A DNA stretch of 64,000 nt from Xenorhabdus hominickii (GCF_002632725.1 NZ_NJAI01000003.1:1-64000), one strand, 5' to 3'. Counted from the stretch's first letter, positions 54,641 through 64,000 are shown. Numbers and translations: made by a program. Notes: generated by a model not told the origin, from the letters alone.

Positions 54641-57600
54641 ATGAAGAAGCTTCACAGAATACCTCAGAGCACTCTGACTGCTGAGCGCTTGTCAGTCAAA
54701 ACCCAGCCACGTGTACTTTACCATGCAATAGCCTGCTGTTTGATGGCTGTCAGCGCAGGGGCTTATGCAGAAAATTATGTTGAAAAGGGGAAGTGGGGCG
54801 ATAGCACAAGCTGGCGTACTAATGAGTTTAAAAAGGAGTGGGGGCTTGGTGCTATTCATGCTGATGAAGCTTATTCCAGAGGCTATACCGGTAAAGGAAT
54901 TAAACTGGGCATCTTCGATCAGTCAGTGTATGCCAAACACCCTGAATTTGTAGGAAAGGATAAGGTCATCAATCTGATCACGTCAGGGATACGTGAATAT
55001 ACCGATCCCTATATTAATGATGCGAAAAAAGGTAGTTCATTCCGCTACGATGGAACACCGTCCGTTGATTACAGAAAAGTATTAGGGAATCACGGTGTCC
55101 ATGTTGCAGGTATTGCGGCAGGTAGCCGGGATGGTGGAGAAATGCATGGAGTGGCTTATAACGCTCAAATCATCAGTGCTGACAACGGCGATCCCGGCCC
55201 TGAAGATGGCATCATATTAGGTAATGACGGCGGGGTTTACCAAGCTGGCTGGCATGCACTGATAGATAGTGGTGCCCGTATTATCAATAACAGTTGGGCT
55301 ATTGGGATTGATAAGGAGTTTGAAAATGGAAAAATGGATCCAAATGCTGCACACTTTACCTTGGCAGAGGCTCAAAAACAGTTTGATGAAATCAGGTCGA
55401 TTTTAGGGACACCACCCGGTGGTGCGTATCAAGGTGCGATTGACGCTGCACGCAGCGGTATTGTGACGATTTTTGCTGCGGGTAATAGCTACAACTATAA
55501 TCATCCAGATGCCATTGGCAGTCTGGCTTGGTTTGTCCCCGATATTGCACCAAATTGGCTGACGGTGGCTAGTGTGGCGAAAGATGAAAATAGTACGAAT
55601 GCGGTCCCCTATTCCATCAGCAATTTTTCTTCCCGCTGTGGCTATACAGCCAGCCTCTGTGTCAGTGCACCCGGCAGTGCGATCTATAGCTCGATCATTG
55701 CGGGAACAGTAGATAACATTACCACCGGGTATAAGAATTCCAGCGGTACTTCTATGGCTGCTCCGCATGTTGCCGGCAGCGCTGCTATATTGATGGAACG
55801 TTTTCCGTACATGACGGGTGATCAAGTCGCTTCTGTACTTCGCACCACCGCGACAGATATGGGAGAAAAGGGGATTGATGAACTTTACGGTTGGGGGATG
55901 ATTAACCTTGGTAAAGCCATTAATGGCCCTGGTATGTTCTATACCGTAGAAGATATTCCAGAAAAATTCCGCATTCCTGATTCCCATGGAGTAGCTTACG
56001 GTAACGGTCAGTTTATTGCGGATATTCCGGGGGGCGGTACTGTGCTTGATAAAGGCAAACCCACAGAACGAGTCTGCAATGATGGTCTGTGTACTCAGGA
56101 TAAATGGAGCAACGATATCAGCGGTCATGGTGGGCTTACCAAACAGGGCAATGGTACGCTGATCCTCAGTGGGCTGAATACTTATTCTGGTCCAACGCTA
56201 ATCAAACAAGGATTACTAAGCGTTGAAAAGAGTATCGTCTCCCCTGTTTCGGTAATGGAAAGTGGTACTCTTGGAGGCAGTGGTACGGTTGGAGTGCTCA
56301 ATGTACAGCGTGGGGGGAGTGTTTCACCGGGTAATATTTCTCCTAGTAGCGCGATCGGTACTCTTCATGTTTCTGACGAACTTTCTTTTGAATCTGGTTC
56401 TCGTTATGTTGTTGAAATCGCTTCCGACGGACGTAGTGATCATATTCAGGCTGAAAAAAGTGTACAGCTCAATGGCGGAGAGGTTGCTATTTCCCTTGAA
56501 AATACGCGTAATTTGCTTTCCCTTAAAGAAGTGCGAAGCTTGATGGGGCAGCAGTACAATATTCTGAATGCGAAGCAGAATATCAATGGTCGCTTTGAGC
56601 GCGCCGTCACTAATTATCTCTTTCTTGGTACTCGTTTATCTTATCAGCCGGACAGCGTCACTCTTCAGGTCGGACGTAATACTACCGCTTTCGCTGATAT
56701 TGCTAAGACACAGAATGAGCGTACAGTGGCTGTTGCTGCTGATACCCTCAGTGCCGGTCATCCGGTTTACGAAAGCATCCTCAGCAGCGCTTCTGCGGAA
56801 CAAGCCCGATACGCATTCCGCCAGCTTGATGGGCAGATCCATGCAGATATCGCCTCTTTGTTAGTCAATGACAGCCGCTACCTGCGTGATACGCTGAATA
56901 TGCGTTTGAGTCAGGCCGAAGGCCGTTCATCATCACCTGATATCCGCGGGGATGATAATGGTGCATGGGTACGACTGCTGGGGGCATGGAGCCATGCCTC
57001 CGGTACACAGAATGCGACAGGCTATCAGGCTTCCAACTACGGCGTATTCCTTGGTGCAGATGCTCTTATTGATGAATACAGCCGTCTTGGTATCGCTACC
57101 GGCTACACCCGTACTTCCCTTGATGGCGGTAACAGTGCCACTGCGGACAGCAATAACTATCACCTTGCGCTTTATGGTGACCGTCAGTTTGGTGATTTGA
57201 CTCTGCGTACCAACGGTGGATTTACGTGGCACCGAATTGATACTCATCGCTTTGTTAACTACAACAGCCAGTTTGATCGTGAAAACGCGAAATATGGTGG
57301 CCGTACTGCGCAGTTGTCTGCTGAAGCGGCTTACCATCTGCCCGTCGGGTCAGTCAATTTAGAACCATTCGTGAACTTCGCTTATGTCGATTTTCGTAAT
57401 GACGGCATTAACGAGAATGGTGCTGCCGCCGCACTCCACGGCGATAGCCAGCACACTGAAGCTAAACTTTCCACACTGGGATTACGTGCCAATCATCGCT
57501 GGCAGACCTCATGGGGCTCTGAGGTTTCCTTGAATGGAGAATTGGGTTGGCAGCACCAATATGGTGAGCGTGATCGTGCTGTAGGTTTGGCGTTCCGCGG

Positions 57601-57778
57601 CAGCGATACAACTTTTGTGACCCGCAGTGTTCCTGTTTCCCGTGATGGTATGGTATTGAAGGCTAACGCAGAAATGATCGCAAGTGATAATGTGTCATTA
57701 ACACTCGGTTATAGTGGGGTGCTATCCAGTAGTCATCAAGACAATAGTGTGAACGCGGGTTTTAGATGGCAATTCTGA
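54641..57778 (+). CDS. Subtilisin-like serine protease autotransporter
   Basis: About 1045 residues. An extended signal region ends SAGAYA near residue 43 (start at MKKLHRI; an ATG 12 bases upstream is possible). The S8 protease domain has Asp in KLGIFDQSV, His in NHGVHVAGIAAG and Ser in SSGTSMAAPHVAGSAAI. A beta-helix with the autotransporter repeat GGLTKQGNGTLILSGLNTYS follows, then a C-terminal barrel of about 270 residues ending NAGFRWQF. This is the type V secretion layout of the SSP/PspB-like proteases. The passenger is exposed or released and probably acts on host or competitor proteins. Iron-locus and T6SS neighbours suggest an accessory virulence region. Confidence 0.9.
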   Translation: MKKLHRIPQSTLTAERLSVKTQPRVLYHAIACCLMAVSAGAYAENYVEKGKWGDSTSWRTNEFKKEWGLGAIHADEAYSRGYTGKGIKLGIFDQSVYAKHPEFVGKDKVINLITSGIREYTDPYINDAKKGSSFRYDGTPSVDYRKVLGNHGVHVAGIAAGSRDGGEMHGVAYNAQIISADNGDPGPEDGIILGNDGGVYQAGWHALIDSGARIINNSWAIGIDKEFENGKMDPNAAHFTLAEAQKQFDEIRSILGTPPGGAYQGAIDAARSGIVTIFAAGNSYNYNHPDAIGSLAWFVPDIAPNWLTVASVAKDENSTNAVPYSISNFSSRCGYTASLCVSAPGSAIYSSIIAGTVDNITTGYKNSSGTSMAAPHVAGSAAILMERFPYMTGDQVASVLRTTATDMGEKGIDELYGWGMINLGKAINGPGMFYTVEDIPEKFRIPDSHGVAYGNGQFIADIPGGGTVLDKGKPTERVCNDGLCTQDKWSNDISGHGGLTKQGNGTLILSGLNTYSGPTLIKQGLLSVEKSIVSPVSVMESGTLGGSGTVGVLNVQRGGSVSPGNISPSSAIGTLHVSDELSFESGSRYVVEIASDGRSDHIQAEKSVQLNGGEVAISLENTRNLLSLKEVRSLMGQQYNILNAKQNINGRFERAVTNYLFLGTRLSYQPDSVTLQVGRNTTAFADIAKTQNERTVAVAADTLSAGHPVYESILSSASAEQARYAFRQLDGQIHADIASLLVNDSRYLRDTLNMRLSQAEGRSSSPDIRGDDNGAWVRLLGAWSHASGTQNATGYQASNYGVFLGADALIDEYSRLGIATGYTRTSLDGGNSATADSNNYHLALYGDRQFGDLTLRTNGGFTWHRIDTHRFVNYNSQFDRENAKYGGRTAQLSAEAAYHLPVGSVNLEPFVNFAYVDFRNDGINENGAAAALHGDSQHTEAKLSTLGLRANHRWQTSWGSEVSLNGELGWQHQYGERDRAVGLAFRGSDTTFVTRSVPVSRDGMVLKANAEMIASDNVSLTLGYSGVLSSSHQDNSVNAGFRWQF

Positions 57779-57943
57779 TGGTAACACTCTGGTGGTAAAG
57801 ATAGGGTGTAGTACTTGATAAAAGTCGTACCTGATAAAACATGTGGAGTTGGCAATGCTGGCTCCGCAATACAATTTTGCCATGACAGCTAAACGCCAGT
57901 TGTATGGATATTTATAATGCCTTATTTTGGTCATGACTCTAAT

Positions 57944-58339
57944 TTATTGATAATGCTGAATGTTCAGATAATATCCAATGACTCTGTCATGCATTTCTAC
58001 GGATTTTGAAAAAGCCAGTGTTTTGCGAGTCAGTCTTGCCAAATGCTGACGAAGATTCAGGTTATGTCTCTCTATGCGTTGTGTATAACGCTTGCTGACC
58101 ACATACCGTTTCCCTGCCCGCGTTTTTTCATACCCTCTCCAGTCATCGGTCATATAGACCACAATGTTGAAAGGAGACAATAACGCCCTCAAACGCATCA
58201 AGGTCTTCTTTGTTCTTGGGCCAAAAACGTGGGCGATGACTTTTCGCCTAATCCTGTCGTAAGCATAAAAGAGCCAATGAGGTTTGTTCTTTGACTTCAC
58301 GTATGACCACGGCTCATCCATTTTGTAACAAACAATCAC
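57944..58339 (-). CDS. insB: IS1-family transposase InsB part
   Basis: 131 residues covering the DDE transposase: [52 protein letters not shown], and the C-terminal YYLNIQHYQ, as in IS1 InsB. It has no independent start of note. In IS1 it is made as an InsAB' fusion by -1 frameshifting at an A-run, and a run of A lies at the overlap here (read on the minus strand, near 58390). It looks intact. Confidence 0.88.
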   Translation of the reverse strand: MIVCYKMDEPWSYVKSKNKPHWLFYAYDRIRRKVIAHVFGPRTKKTLMRLRALLSPFNIVVYMTDDWRGYEKTRAGKRYVVSKRYTQRIERHNLNLRQHLARLTRKTLAFSKSVEMHDRVIGYYLNIQHYQ

Positions 58340-58641
58340 TTCGGTGCTGGGAGCAATGGCTTCAGTGACGTGTTTGGGCCTGAGCTTTTTAAGTGACGAA
58401 GGACCGTATTAAGACCAATATCCATAACACGCGCAGTCGCCCGACATCCCATTCCATTCAGGGTCATATCAACGATTTGCTCATGTGTACCGGGACGACA
58501 TGCGGTATAAGTGAATTCAAGTGGCCAGGAATGACGACAGGATTGGCAAAGGTAACGTTGATGACCGGAACGAGAGCGCCCATTACGATGGATCCCTTTG
58601 ACTGCACAACAAGATGGGCAGGTCACATCAATCTTTGTCAT
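58336..58641 (-). CDS. insA: IS1-family InsA
   Basis: About 101 residues starting [20 protein letters not shown] (ATG at 58641). Zinc finger CPSC and CQSC, then a helix-turn-helix ([20 protein letters not shown]) typical of InsA, the DNA-binding repressor of IS1. It overlaps insB. The C-terminus runs some residues longer than the usual stop. Confidence 0.85.
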   Translation of the reverse strand: MTKIDVTCPSCCAVKGIHRNGRSRSGHQRYLCQSCRHSWPLEFTYTACRPGTHEQIVDMTLNGMGCRATARVMDIGLNTVLRHLKSSGPNTSLKPLLPAPK

Positions 58642-58698
58642 CTGAATGTTCTCCAAATAGACAGACTATACATGATTCAATAAATTGATGTCATGACC

Positions 58699-59026
58699 CA
58701 CGATTTTGTTTTCTTTAGCAAAAACTTTGATCGTGCCTCAGGCACTTGAATTCCCTTCTTAAACAAATCTCAAGTTATCTAATATTCCAATATCTTCCTT
58801 CAAAAGAGGATCGAAAATAGTTGACATTCGTGCTAATTTAATTTCATTATTTTTATCCATACAAAACAATTCCATATAAAAAATTAATATAAATGATAAT
58901 AAAGTAACGATTTAAAATATAATTTTTTAAACTTTAAAATTAGCACCGAGATAATTATAATATTTTTCGGTGCTATTTTTTCTGGCATAAAAATATAACT
59001 TACTGTATTAATATTTTTTCCAGCTA
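58699..59026 (-). other. AT-rich region with terminator hairpin
   Basis: TAGCACCGA (58941-58949) pairs with TCGGTGCTA (58967-58975). On the minus strand the stem is followed by AATTTTAAAGTTT, so it can terminate the leftward immunity transcript. The same hairpin recurs at 60105-60139. The rest is AT-rich with no gene. Confidence 0.5.
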
Positions 59027-60007
59027 TTATTTAGGATCAGTCGCCCCTTTCGGTGGCCCAAGCCTATCCAATTCAGCTAAGATTGCCGTAATCTGAGTTT
59101 CCCAATCAGTTGGTTTTGAGTTTTTATGTAAAGGAAATATTGATGATTGGCGTTTAAAATCCACTGAGCTGACGGATTCTTTTCCTTGTATCAGATATTT
59201 TGCGACAAAAGCCAATAAATACTTTTTGCTTATTATGTCGTCTATTAGGTTAGGGATACGGGGTTCAAAAGCATAAATCATCAGTTTGTTGTTTTTGTCA
59301 AATCCATAAACTCTTAAATATAGAACATCATATAGATTAACAACATCGACTTGAGAATAACGCGCAACATACATTCTTCCCCTACACCAGGTATAAAACA
59401 GTTGTTTTTTCCGATCAATAACAAGAGGGGATATTTTACGAAGTAAAGATAATACCCATAAATGAATTAAAATTATGGTAATAGAAAATAGAAAAAAACC
59501 ACCATCTAGTAATAAATTTTTTCGCACTCTAGATTTTTCATAAAAATCATTATCCATATAACGAATATGAAAATATTGAGAAAAAGAAATGCTCTTTGCA
59601 TCAGCAATATATTTATATTTTTCAACATAATCAGGAATGTTAGGATTTAAATAAAATTCCTCCCCATAATCCCTCTTAGCATAAGTAACGGCTCTTAAAT
59701 AAAATCCCTCATTGACTTTCCATGTATTAACAAAATCATTAATAAAAAAACAAAAACCTAATAAAAAACCGGCTAAAGAAGAAAGTAAAATATTTTCACG
59801 ATAATTACTCCTGCCATATCGTATTTTACACTTTTTATCATCAATTAACTCAATAAACCCCTCTGTTTTTATTTTCTCTTTATCCAGCATGCCAATATCT
59901 TCATCCAAGAAAGGATCGCACTCTGTTGAGAGTCGGTTAATTCTGGTATCATGATTTACTTTACCCTCATTTTTTTTGGCTAGCCATTTTATTATTGAGT
60001 TTATCAT
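59027..60007 (-). CDS. Second putative T6SS immunity membrane protein
   Basis: 326 residues, paralogous along its length with the gene at 60209-61159: LLGFCFFINDFVNTWKVNE, KKQLFYTWCRGRMYVARYS, KYLIQGKESVSSVDFKRQ and WETQITAILAELDRLGPP all recur there. Two pairs of hydrophobic segments (around 75-95 and 165-190) flank a polar, probably periplasmic loop. It starts at the same CGT-TAA-ATG junction that joins the effector to the first copy. Family knowledge is thin; proteins of this type beside VasX-like toxins are sometimes called DUF6708, which I cannot confirm. The likely role is protection against a related effector variant. Confidence 0.7.
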   Translation of the reverse strand: MINSIIKWLAKKNEGKVNHDTRINRLSTECDPFLDEDIGMLDKEKIKTEGFIELIDDKKCKIRYGRSNYRENILLSSLAGFLLGFCFFINDFVNTWKVNEGFYLRAVTYAKRDYGEEFYLNPNIPDYVEKYKYIADAKSISFSQYFHIRYMDNDFYEKSRVRKNLLLDGGFFLFSITIILIHLWVLSLLRKISPLVIDRKKQLFYTWCRGRMYVARYSQVDVVNLYDVLYLRVYGFDKNNKLMIYAFEPRIPNLIDDIISKKYLLAFVAKYLIQGKESVSSVDFKRQSSIFPLHKNSKPTDWETQITAILAELDRLGPPKGATDPK

Positions 60008-60106
60008 TTAACGTACCTTCTCATCAAAATATCCATAAATCGCATTTTCGGGTCATGATTCCAATTTATAACGTATAGGAAAAATAGAGTCCTCAGTTGG
60101 TGTATA
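60008..60106 (-). pseudogene. Remnant of the effector C-terminus
   Basis: Thirty-three codons on the minus strand read YTPTEDSIFPIRYKLES, stop (TGA), PENAIYGYFDEKVR, stop. The full effector ends YKPTEDIISPLHYKWRKEPT then LENAVYGYEDEVLR. The remnant runs directly into the ATG of the second immunity gene, exactly as the full effector does with the first. It is a duplicated, decaying tail. Confidence 0.8.
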
Positions 60107-60139
60107 GCACCGAGATAATTATAATATTCTTCAGTGCTA
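60105..60139 (-). repeat. Hairpin duplicated with the immunity cassette
   Basis: TAGCACCGA / TCAGTGCTA with the same loop start (GATAATTATAATATT) as the hairpin at 58941-58975. It marks the end of the first immunity gene's unit and overlaps the start of the effector remnant by two bases. Confidence 0.6.
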
Positions 60140-60208
60140 TTTTTTATAGAGTAAAGACATAACTCACTAAATTGATATTTTTTCCAACTCTTATTTAGAG
60201 GAAGTAGT

Positions 60209-61159
60209 CTATTTCGGTGGACCAAGTCTATCCAATTCAGCTAAAGTTGCTGAAATCTGTTGTTCCCAATCCGTTGGTTTTATTTGCTTACGAAACCACG
60301 GTAATCGCTCTTGACGTTTAAAATCAACTGAACTGACAGCCTCTTTTCCTTGTAATAAATATTTTGACATAAATGCCAAAATATAAACTTTATCCTCGTC
60401 TGAGTTGAAAAGACTAAGATAAGGGATAAAAAACTGATATGTCAGTTCATTCTTTTCGTTCAGCCCATAACATTTGAAATGCAAAATATTATTAGCAAAT
60501 GCTACGCCTAATTCTTTATAGCGAGATACATACACCTTCCCTTTTTTCCAAGTATAAAAAAGTTGTCTTTCATGATCAATGATGAAATTTGCAGGCTTAC
60601 GTAATCTTAAAAAAATGCTGATAATAAGAATATTGGCACTAAGGAAAAACAACCCGAAACTTGCATCTATAATTAGATATCGCCTAGCCCTTTCTTCACC
60701 ATAATAGCCATCTTTAGAATAACGCATATATAGATATTTAGGTAATGATACTTCTTTTTCATCAGATATTATTTTTAATGATTCAAGATCTTCCGACAAC
60801 TCATAACTTAAAAAAATTTGTTCTCCATAAAGTATCTTGGCATCACTAACATATCTAAGAAGGGCTCTTTCGTTAGCTCTCCACCCCTGAACAAAATCAT
60901 TAATAAAAAATCCAAAACCTAACATAAATCCAATCATCACAGGTACTATAACTTCTTTTCTTGCTCTAATAAGATTATGACGGAAATGACACTCCTTGCT
61001 ATTTATTGCATCCAAAAATCCTGCACGTTTTACGGTTTTATTATCCAACAGAATTAGCTTTTCCTCCAGAACAGGATCACCAAATGTAGATAATGGCTCT
61101 GTTGGAGGTGCCTTCACTCTAAAAATTTTCTTGAATATTTTTTTAATTAATATACTCAT
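60209..61159 (-). CDS. First putative T6SS immunity membrane protein
   Basis: 316 residues. Hydrophobic segments around 73-95 (VPVMIGFMLGFGFFINDFVQ) and 165-190 (LIIDASFGLFFLSANILIIS) with a polar loop between; a cytosolic tail contains RQLFYTWKKGKVYVSRYKEL and LQGKEAVSSVDFKRQ. It starts one base after the effector stop, so the two are co-translated, as effector-immunity pairs are. A membrane-embedded immunity protein fits a toxin with a pore-forming or membrane-acting C-terminus. It is paralogous to 59027-60007. Confidence 0.7.
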   Translation of the reverse strand: MSILIKKIFKKIFRVKAPPTEPLSTFGDPVLEEKLILLDNKTVKRAGFLDAINSKECHFRHNLIRARKEVIVPVMIGFMLGFGFFINDFVQGWRANERALLRYVSDAKILYGEQIFLSYELSEDLESLKIISDEKEVSLPKYLYMRYSKDGYYGEERARRYLIIDASFGLFFLSANILIISIFLRLRKPANFIIDHERQLFYTWKKGKVYVSRYKELGVAFANNILHFKCYGLNEKNELTYQFFIPYLSLFNSDEDKVYILAFMSKYLLQGKEAVSSVDFKRQERLPWFRKQIKPTDWEQQISATLAELDRLGPPK

Positions 61160-64000
61160 TTAACGTAATACCTCATCTTCATATCCATAAACCGCATTTT
61201 CCAACGTTGGCTCTTTTCTCCATTTATAGTGAAGAGGAGAAATAATATCTTCTGTTGGCTTATAATACCAAAAAATTTTCATATACTCAGAATATTGCTT
61301 ATCTACCTCTACGGTTAGTGTAGTTAAACCACTTTCCTCATCAAAAATTAGATTTTCACGATTTTCACGAGCAGTATTTATTGCTTTATCAAACTTATCT
61401 TTTGCCACAGAATAATGATGTCTGCTATAACTACGTTCAATTATTGAAGCATCAGGATCACTGTAGCCATCTGACAAACCAGATGGCATGACTTCATGAT
61501 ATATATCTGATTCTCCCCATTTGAAACTAGGCAGTATAAATTTATAAATCATCTTCCCTTTTTTATTGCTTTCAATTTTCAAAGTTGGTTTAATAAAAAT
61601 ATTTAAAAATTCTTGAAACTCAACCCGATATGCATCTCTAGTATTTTTCTCATTACGCATTATTGTCTTAAATTGAGAACTTAATCTCGGGCGATCTTCA
61701 CTCGTACTCCAAAAAGCATACTTACTCCCATTCCCCCAAAAGCAGTTACTTAACAACGTTTCCAAATCTACCCAATTGAAGTATATAGCTGCGAATGTTC
61801 CACCAAGCATTAGTGAAGCGCCTAGCGCAATCAGAAGACTGACGCCAAAAGTCACTTCCGACGCGGCTACCGCCATAGACCATCCTACAGCCATTATTAT
61901 TGATCCTGTACCTATTGAAATATGAGAATAAGCTTCTTTATCATTACCAAAACCAAAAGAGTTGTAGGCATCGTAATAAGAAAGTGCCCCACTCACAAAC
62001 CCTGTAGTAATTAATCCACCGTTTACCCATTTTGTTATTAAAGCACTTTCTAACAGAAGCCTGCGTGATGCAGAATCCAATAACGCTTTTGCTGTGGGGC
62101 TATTCAATTTACCCGCCAGGCTAGCTGCAACTTTAATAGCATCTCCACCAATAGCGGAAACACCTTTAGCAGCAATTAATCCGCCTAATATAGTATTCGC
62201 ATAACTTGAAACATAATAATAAGGAAGTTTGTTTGCATTAAATGGCGCATTCTTTTCGAAACGAGACATTGATGTCAATTTATATAACATATAACTCTTC
62301 ATAAATAAATCCAAACCACTTAATCCTGAGCTCAATAAGTAGCCAGCAGACTTATTTGCATTATAAAAAAACTTAAACTTAGGATTTAACTCAGGCCTTT
62401 TAAATTTAATCAGCGGTATTTTTATCTTTATATTATTATTGTAATTATCCAACCTGTTAGACCAGTCAAACACTTTTTTTCCTACAAACCTTTTCAAGCC
62501 AGACTCAGCATGAGCCATGCCTTTCTTAATTTTACCTGATACTCCTTGATTTTCATATTCTTCAATTTTTTTTAGAAACTTATAATATTCTTTCTCGGTT
62601 AATTCGAGATATTGTCCTTGCTTTATTTCAAGCCCCAAATAATCTAAGATTTTAGGCACAAGTTTATGCGTTACCTGTTTAACACTCAACACATGTAAAT
62701 GTAATATCCCTTTATATGATAACTCTGTTGTAAATACATACAGTCTAGCCAATAAATTGCCAACGACACTGAGTATTATATCTATTCCCCGATTGAGGAA
62801 CCTTGCAATGGAACCTTTATCAACGCCATCATGGCCCAGTGAATTCACTATTCCATTGAGGGCAACTTCCCACGCATTATTTCCGTCTATGGCCAATGGA
62901 CCCGCAATAATACTTTCCATCGCCAACAGCCCCTCTTCTGAATGCTTTAGCGGCTCCATTAATTCAGCGTGTAAAATACAGAATCGTTCAAATTCTTTTG
63001 CATCATCTTCGGTATAAATGTCCTTTTTATCAGATACGGAGAAAAAATTCTTAAAATAGTGTGTAAGCCCACCTAATTTACCTGCAATCATTTCACTTTC
63101 AAAAAAACATTTATAAAATTCAAGAATTTCTTTCTTTCTATCTTTTACACTCTTAATCGGCGTAGTTAATTTAGGCCACCAAGTTTTCCAATTTTCTTGG
63201 TGAATACACTCCTCAACACATTTTTTAATTTCTTTATTTTTTGATGCCGCTAATATCTCAACAAAATTCCCTATCGTAAGAGGATACATATTAGTTGCAC
63301 TATAGCTTAGCTCCCAAAGATTAAGTAACATATACGCCATTAAAATATCACGCTGATATCCCACCGGATCATGCAAGACCACAATCTTCGCTTTATCTTT
63401 GTAATAAGGGCAGATAAGACTGTCGATATAACGCATTTCCATCTCGGCATCCATGAAAAAACTGCCTTCCGTCGTGATATCCCCCAAATCAGCAGCGTGT
63501 AAAAGCGGATCGGATAATTGATTTTTGTATGCCTGAAATTGTTTTTCAGGATCTTTGAAATCTTCCACTAATCTGTCGAAATGTTCTTGTCTGGCATCAA
63601 TAGCATAATCTGATGCCTCACTGTCTAAATCCACAAATTGCATCGCACTCTTGCGGAAGGTTTTATCGTTATCCATCTTATTCAGGACAGATTTAGCCAG
63701 CTCGACTTCACTGTAAACGATACTGATTTGGGTCACATCTTTATCCATCGCCAAAAAAGGATAGCCTAATCCGGCTGTACCGCTGGCAGGGTGGATTTCT
63801 TCCCACGATGAGCTTCCGGCTGTTTGCTCATATTTGGTGTATTTTGTGACCATCCCCCTTTTGCCCTCTAAGGTGACAATTTCAGGGCTGAATTTGAAAA
63901 TCAGTAATTTGCCATTCTGTTGGGAGCCACGGGTTTTAATCGCCTCTTCTTCTTTGACATAGATCCAACCCGGTCTTGGCATTCGAATGCTATAGCCCCC
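61160..64000 (-). CDS. VasX/BTH_I2691-like T6SS effector, 5' end beyond window
   Basis: The frame is open to the window edge; the first visible residues GGYSIRMPRPGWIYVKEEEA match the ...LRxLRPGYVYV... motif found 50-80 residues into VasX-type N-terminal regions, so the start is outside. About 946 residues are seen. The N-terminal third is the probable T6SS-loading domain (the VasX N-terminal/BTH_I2691 class). The middle is helical. Around residues 580-760 there are several hydrophobic segments (TILGGLIAAKGVSAIGG, SIGTGSIIMAVGWSMAVAAS, LLIALGASLMLGGTFAAIYF), consistent with a pore-forming toxin. Two membrane immunity candidates follow. No vgrG or T6SS structural gene is visible. Assignment is from remembered family features. 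Confidence 0.65.
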   Translation of the reverse strand, partial: GGYSIRMPRPGWIYVKEEEAIKTRGSQQNGKLLIFKFSPEIVTLEGKRGMVTKYTKYEQTAGSSSWEEIHPASGTAGLGYPFLAMDKDVTQISIVYSEVELAKSVLNKMDNDKTFRKSAMQFVDLDSEASDYAIDARQEHFDRLVEDFKDPEKQFQAYKNQLSDPLLHAADLGDITTEGSFFMDAEMEMRYIDSLICPYYKDKAKIVVLHDPVGYQRDILMAYMLLNLWELSYSATNMYPLTIGNFVEILAASKNKEIKKCVEECIHQENWKTWWPKLTTPIKSVKDRKKEILEFYKCFFESEMIAGKLGGLTHYFKNFFSVSDKKDIYTEDDAKEFERFCILHAELMEPLKHSEEGLLAMESIIAGPLAIDGNNAWEVALNGIVNSLGHDGVDKGSIARFLNRGIDIILSVVGNLLARLYVFTTELSYKGILHLHVLSVKQVTHKLVPKILDYLGLEIKQGQYLELTEKEYYKFLKKIEEYENQGVSGKIKKGMAHAESGLKRFVGKKVFDWSNRLDNYNNNIKIKIPLIKFKRPELNPKFKFFYNANKSAGYLLSSGLSGLDLFMKSYMLYKLTSMSRFEKNAPFNANKLPYYYVSSYANTILGGLIAAKGVSAIGGDAIKVAASLAGKLNSPTAKALLDSASRRLLLESALITKWVNGGLITTGFVSGALSYYDAYNSFGFGNDKEAYSHISIGTGSIIMAVGWSMAVAASEVTFGVSLLIALGASLMLGGTFAAIYFNWVDLETLLSNCFWGNGSKYAFWSTSEDRPRLSSQFKTIMRNEKNTRDAYRVEFQEFLNIFIKPTLKIESNKKGKMIYKFILPSFKWGESDIYHEVMPSGLSDGYSDPDASIIERSYSRHHYSVAKDKFDKAINTARENRENLIFDEESGLTTLTVEVDKQYSEYMKIFWYYKPTEDIISPLHYKWRKEPTLENAVYGYEDEVLR

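Larger units (their letters stand above)
57929..58698 (-). mobile_element. IS1-family insertion sequence (770 bp)
   Basis: Ends are GGTCATGACTCTAATTTATT at the left and, reversed, GGTCATGACATCAATTTATT at the right, IS1-type terminal inverted repeats (GGTnATGACTCCAACTTATT in IS1). The length of 770 fits IS1 (768). It carries insA and insB on the minus strand. I do not see a clean 8-9 bp target duplication, so it may be old or formed by recombination. Confidence 0.85.

Noticed and set aside
60004..60225. A 73-codon frame between the two immunity genes
   Set aside because: A different reading frame of the same DNA aligns with the effector C-terminus, so this frame is an artefact of the duplicated tail.

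Overview
The window looks like chromosomal DNA of a Morganellaceae enterobacterium, most likely Xenorhabdus or a close relative such as Photorhabdus. The clues are a tryptophanase of the Proteus vulgaris type, ERIC/IRU-like palindromes with TATACCC ends, type I-E CRISPR-repeat relics, a Ter stress locus and AT-rich intergenic DNA. The genus is inferred from remembered protein families, not from a search.

Left end (1-3.0 kb): a mosaic of decayed mobile DNA (edge of an IS1-family element, transposase and resolvase scraps, four orphan type I-E CRISPR-like repeats) carrying a GhoS-like antitoxin, an AAC(6')-like acetyltransferase and small unknown genes. 3.0-10.7 kb is sugar metabolism: a cellobiose-type PTS operon (IIB, IIC, IIA, GH4 phospho-glucosidase, LacI regulator), then gntR, gntK and gntU with paired GntR operators. 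10.9-14.7 kb is a minus-strand peptidoglycan O-acetylation operon (PatA-, PatB- and Ape1-like), followed by a Bax-like glucosaminidase. 16-21.6 kb holds an internally duplicated membrane protein, a small basic secreted protein, a TelA/XpaC pair, a short-chain dehydrogenase pseudogene with two lesions, and a SymE-like protein.

22-25.5 kb: tryptophanase (tnaA, no tnaB beside it), then a FimB/MrpI-type tyrosine recombinase whose 3' end lies inside one arm of a near-perfect inverted repeat. The other arm is about 290 bp downstream. This looks like a phase-variable invertible element with no fimbrial operon behind it, and inversion would also rewrite the recombinase C-terminus. 25.6-34.7 kb is a Ter locus: terZABCD leftward, and rightward a four-gene nucleotide-metabolism-like module (PRTase/TRSP, HAD, PRTase/pelota, CitE-like lyase) followed by terW. 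The divergent promoter region has three copies of an AT-rich palindrome.

35.5-54.2 kb is a catecholate siderophore locus: entCEBA and a TonB receptor leftward; fes, an mbtH-like gene, a 2858-residue NRPS and an entS-like exporter rightward from a double Fur box. The NRPS reads C-A-T-E-C-A-T-TE. Its second A domain has the EntF serine code, and the first has acidic pocket residues expected for a cationic amino acid that is then epimerised. The predicted product is a DHB-D-(Lys/Arg/Orn)-Ser trilactone of the vanchrobactin/chrysobactin type, not enterobactin.

54.6-57.8 kb is a subtilisin-like autotransporter, and 57.9-58.7 kb an intact-looking IS1-family element. 59-64 kb carries the 3' part of a VasX/BTH_I2691-like T6SS effector and two paralogous membrane proteins, probably immunity proteins. 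Between the paralogues lies a decayed copy of the effector's last ~33 codons, so the immunity cassette was duplicated together with the effector tail.
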